The notes under the pieces: generated by a model
The model's input: only the letters and a program-made list of their open reading frames with translations
What the model was told of the DNA's origin: nothing
Databases searched by the model: none
Shown here: positions 43,860 through 46,529 of the stretch, in pieces
Numbering within the stretch: the first letter of the stretch is position 1
Layout: each line of letters begins with the position of its first letter
Assembly (NCBI GenBank): GCA_913063435.1
Contig: CAJXYI010000019.1
Coordinates: 1-46,529 of the forward strand
Direction of reading: 5' to 3'
Source: an uncultured Actinomycetales bacterium
GTDB taxonomy: Bacteria; Actinomycetota; Actinomycetes; S36-B12
Length of the DNA: 46,529 nt
Translations under genes and position numbers: made by a program

Positions 43860-46529
43860 ATGTCCGATGACTCCACGGAAGCGGGCTCACGCCTGCCCGA
43901 CATCAGCCGTCGCGGCCTGCTTGGTGGAGCAGGCATCGCTGCCGCCGTCCTCGCGATCCCCGGTGCCGCGGAAGCCGCGATCCGCTCCGTAGCCGCTTCG
44001 ACCCGTGCCCGGCCGAGTGTGAGTTTCACCCTGCGTGACCGCGAGAGCATGCAGAAGCTGGAGTTCTCCTTCTTCAATGTGCAGCTGAACTCCGCAGGCA
44101 AGCGATTCGTTCCGACGAGCAGTTCGGCGACGGCGATCATGGTCGTCGACCTCGGCCCGCAGGCCCTCATCGAGCAGATCGTGTCCGGCTCTCGCCCGCG
44201 CACTCCAGTCTCAGCTCGTCTCGCCCTGCCCAGCCGTTTGGCCTTCGACCTGCCCTCACGCGTCGGAATCTCCGCGGACCGTGACGGCCTGCTGAACTGG
44301 CTGCAACTGTCCCCGCGCGTCACCACGCTGGGCGCCTATCCGGCGGGTGAGTCCATTCCGGCGAAGGACGTCGACTTCGGCGATCCCAGCGTCGCGCAGA
44401 CCTCGATCGAGATCCCGTGGTTCATGATCGTCTCGCCGAGCGATGAATCGACCTGGGAGCACGACACCGCTGCGGTGACGAAAAACGGCCGGACTGAGTT
44501 GTGGCGCACCCGTCTGGCGACGCAGACTTCTGCGGGCGCCGACCATTCCTCGGACACCGTGCGCGTGGTGTGGCTGCGCGATCGTCGCGCGGCCGACATG
44601 CTCGCTAAGAATCCATCGGGCATCGTCAACCGGGTTGGCCGGCGCGACTACCCGTTCCAGATGCGGCCCAACCCCGAGGATCGCTCGGACATCGGCCGCC
44701 TCACTGCGATGACCACGACCAGCACCGGCCGCGTGCGCAAGGGCGGGAATGCCGACCCTGTGACCGTCGACCTCAGACTCTCCTCGCTTGGCGGCACGAT
44801 GAGCGCGGAGGGAACCTGGAATCAACCGTGGTCGTCGCTCACCTCCTGGCAGCAGCGGACGTGGAATGGTCGCGACACCTATATCCGCACCACCCGTCGA
44901 GGATTCCTCTATCCGTTCGGTGTTCCCGCGGTGTTGCAGACCGAGGTCATCCGCGAGTTCGCTCGTGACCGGGGCCGCACCATCCGAGCCTTCGAACGCG
45001 AAGAGACGCGCATCCTCATCACCGATCCGTCGATTGACCTCGATGGGGCACCGGGTGTTCCCTTTGCCGGACGGGGGACACCGTTCTCGTCGCTGCGATA
45101 TCTCACCCTGGCATCCCCGCCGATCACCGGTCAGGATCAACCACTCCGTGGACAGTGGCGCGGGCTGAATGTGTTCGTGCCCCTGCTCGATTCCGGCGAA
45201 CCCTTCTCCTTCACCCTCGTCGGCGTCGACCGTCGTGGTCAGCGCATCACGATGCAGATGCCTGGGCTCTTCGCCGAGGACGAGGCCGATCGGCGCGGCA
45301 ACCGGGCGAACTTCACCGCGAGCGGTGCCCGCGCGCTGCGCAACTATTACGACGGTCTCGATGTCGACTTCCGGAGAGCCGATCTGCGCGGCCAGTACGT
45401 CGGCTTCGCTCCTGGCGAGGATGGCTCGACTTCGCTGCCGACGATCAGCATCGACTTCTCCCTCGACTCCGGCGACAACTCCTCGCGTCCCTCCGAGCGC
45501 GATCTGATCGATGAGCGTCGGCCGTGGAACTTCCCGCGATTGCAGTCGGCGAACGTCAACATCGACGGCGTCTCGGCGATGGCCGGAAACAACCAGAACG
45601 TGTCGGTGGAGTTCCCCGATGTCTATCTCGATCTGGGTATCGAGGGTTCCGATCTCGGCATCTTCCTGCAGGGCATCGGTGCGCAAGGTGTCGGCGTCGA
45701 CGTGCAGCGAGGTGGTGGCATCAGCGCTCCGCAGATGGGTCTGGCCGGGATCGGCAGCATCAGCGGCGTCCTGCCGGGTGCGCCCGGCGACCTGCCGTCG
45801 ATCAGCGGATCACTGCCTCAGTTGCGCCCGGCGGACATGCTCGGGGAGTTGAAGCTCTTCGGTGGGATCTCACTGGCCGATCTGCTTCCCGATCGCATCG
45901 ACATGCTTCAGCCTGATCCGATTGATCCGTCGAAGTTCATCCCGAACCCGAAGGCACCGGCGTTCAACACGAACCGTGCCTTCGACATCGACCTGCCTGA
46001 CATCCCGCTCGAGGTCGAGGTGACATATACCTGGCGGCCTGAGCTGGAGTTCAATTCCGCGGCGGGTGCGCTGCTGGCGAAGCTGCTCCCCGAACTCGAC
46101 CAGGCCGACTTCCACGTCACCATCACCGCGAAGGCCAGCGCCTACACCCAGGAGGCCTACTGGCGTGCGGAAGGCGCGTTGACGAACCTGCTCATCAACT
46201 TTATCGGCGACAAGACCTTCGCCAGCGTGCGCCTGGAGCGGTTTGGCTTCACCGCCGGATCCGATCGCGCGCAGGACCTGCAGGTCGAGATCGGCGATGT
46301 CGTCTTCGGCGATGCGCTCGCGTTCCTGTCGAACATGGCGAGGTTCTTGAGTTTCGGTTCCGGCAACGGCCCGATCCTCAACATCGACTCCCGCTCCATC
46401 ACGACCGGATTCAACCTCGCCGTGCCGGAGATCAACATCGGTGCGGTTGCGCTCACCGGATTGAACACACAGGTCGCGATCAACCTGCCGTTCGGCGCCG
46501 ACCCGGTGCGCTTCTCTCTCGCCTTCTCC
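43860..46529 (+). CDS. Large Tat-exported protein of unknown function, 3' partial
   Basis: The frame runs 890 codons without a stop to the window edge. A twin-arginine signal (SRRGLLGGAG, Arg17-Arg18) is followed by a hydrophobic stretch and a likely AEA-A cleavage site near residue 39. Landmarks are TSIEIPWFMIVSP (near 180), GRTELWRTRL (210-219), WNGRDTYIRTTRRGFLYPFG (335-354) and, at the end, INIGAVALTGLNTQVAINLP. From memory these blocks recur in very large uncharacterised bacterial proteins of 2,000 residues or more; I could not check this. No known catalytic motif, repeat array or membrane helix beyond the signal is visible. GGAGGG precedes the ATG. Confidence 0.85.
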   Translation, partial: MSDDSTEAGSRLPDISRRGLLGGAGIAAAVLAIPGAAEAAIRSVAASTRARPSVSFTLRDRESMQKLEFSFFNVQLNSAGKRFVPTSSSATAIMVVDLGPQALIEQIVSGSRPRTPVSARLALPSRLAFDLPSRVGISADRDGLLNWLQLSPRVTTLGAYPAGESIPAKDVDFGDPSVAQTSIEIPWFMIVSPSDESTWEHDTAAVTKNGRTELWRTRLATQTSAGADHSSDTVRVVWLRDRRAADMLAKNPSGIVNRVGRRDYPFQMRPNPEDRSDIGRLTAMTTTSTGRVRKGGNADPVTVDLRLSSLGGTMSAEGTWNQPWSSLTSWQQRTWNGRDTYIRTTRRGFLYPFGVPAVLQTEVIREFARDRGRTIRAFEREETRILITDPSIDLDGAPGVPFAGRGTPFSSLRYLTLASPPITGQDQPLRGQWRGLNVFVPLLDSGEPFSFTLVGVDRRGQRITMQMPGLFAEDEADRRGNRANFTASGARALRNYYDGLDVDFRRADLRGQYVGFAPGEDGSTSLPTISIDFSLDSGDNSSRPSERDLIDERRPWNFPRLQSANVNIDGVSAMAGNNQNVSVEFPDVYLDLGIEGSDLGIFLQGIGAQGVGVDVQRGGGISAPQMGLAGIGSISGVLPGAPGDLPSISGSLPQLRPADMLGELKLFGGISLADLLPDRIDMLQPDPIDPSKFIPNPKAPAFNTNRAFDIDLPDIPLEVEVTYTWRPELEFNSAAGALLAKLLPELDQADFHVTITAKASAYTQEAYWRAEGALTNLLINFIGDKTFASVRLERFGFTAGSDRAQDLQVEIGDVVFGDALAFLSNMARFLSFGSGNGPILNIDSRSITTGFNLAVPEINIGAVALTGLNTQVAINLPFGADPVRFSLAFS

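Noticed and set aside
44256-45686. Minus-strand open frame (476 codons) opposite the giant Tat gene
   Set aside because: The plus-strand frame has a Tat signal, promoter and ribosome site and stays open for 890 codons; the minus frame has none of these.
1-46529. CRISPR arrays, insertion sequences, tRNA or rRNA genes
   Set aside because: No regularly spaced repeats, transposase motifs, terminal inverted repeats or cloverleaf-like sequences were seen in the gaps between genes.

Overview
The window is a piece of actinobacterial chromosome. It has moderately high GC, many GTG starts and very dense coding. No gap between genes exceeds about 260 bp, and I saw no tRNA, rRNA, insertion sequence or CRISPR array. 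Gene content and order match the conserved block around the principal sigma factor in actinomycetes (compare M. tuberculosis Rv2680-Rv2703 and the hrdB-parE-parC neighbourhood of Streptomyces; both from memory). Topoisomerase IV genes argue against Mycobacterium. I cannot name the genus.

Layout. (1) 1-8376, information processing: 5'-truncated principal sigma factor, DUF7455 zinc-finger protein, parE, an FprA-type ferredoxin reductase, a sucrase/ferredoxin-like protein and parC. (2) 8508-13467, a tightly coupled four-gene operon: GNAT/acyl-CoA-synthetase fusion, DUF5998, alkaline-phosphatase-superfamily phosphodiesterase and thymidine kinase; then convergent sepH and an MFS exporter. (3) 15810-22676, the conserved actinobacterial core: suhB-like phosphatase, gamma carbonic anhydrase, DUF4193, DUF4235, DUF3093, thioesterase, dut, DUF3710, alpha/beta hydrolase, OB-fold protein and DUF3159. 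(4) 22659-26066, a potassium module: two TrkA/RCK proteins divergent from a KimA-like permease. (5) 26101-37913, central metabolism and housekeeping: asnB, acnA, dxs, RNase D-like, DUF3000, msrB, DUF4916 Nudix, enoyl-CoA hydratase, DUF5709-like and LapA. (6) 37890-41347, sugar-phosphate genes transcribed pgi-gnd-pgl. (7) 41450-46529, an accessory, secretion-oriented end: an exported NHL-repeat protein, a deletion scar joining a signal-peptide fragment to the C-terminal end of a PIN (VapC) toxin, and the first 890 codons of a very large Tat-exported protein of unknown function.

Expression signals. Ten first-in-operon genes have a TAnnnT -10 box ending 6-8 nt before an ATG or GTG, the arrangement expected of leaderless transcripts. 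Operon-internal genes use ATGA/GTGA/TGATG overlaps, and a few genes have strong Shine-Dalgarno sequences. A perfect 14-bp palindrome sits in front of acnA.

Most of the window is well-conserved housekeeping DNA. The part most likely to hold something undescribed is the last 3 kb: the giant Tat substrate and the degraded toxin locus beside it.
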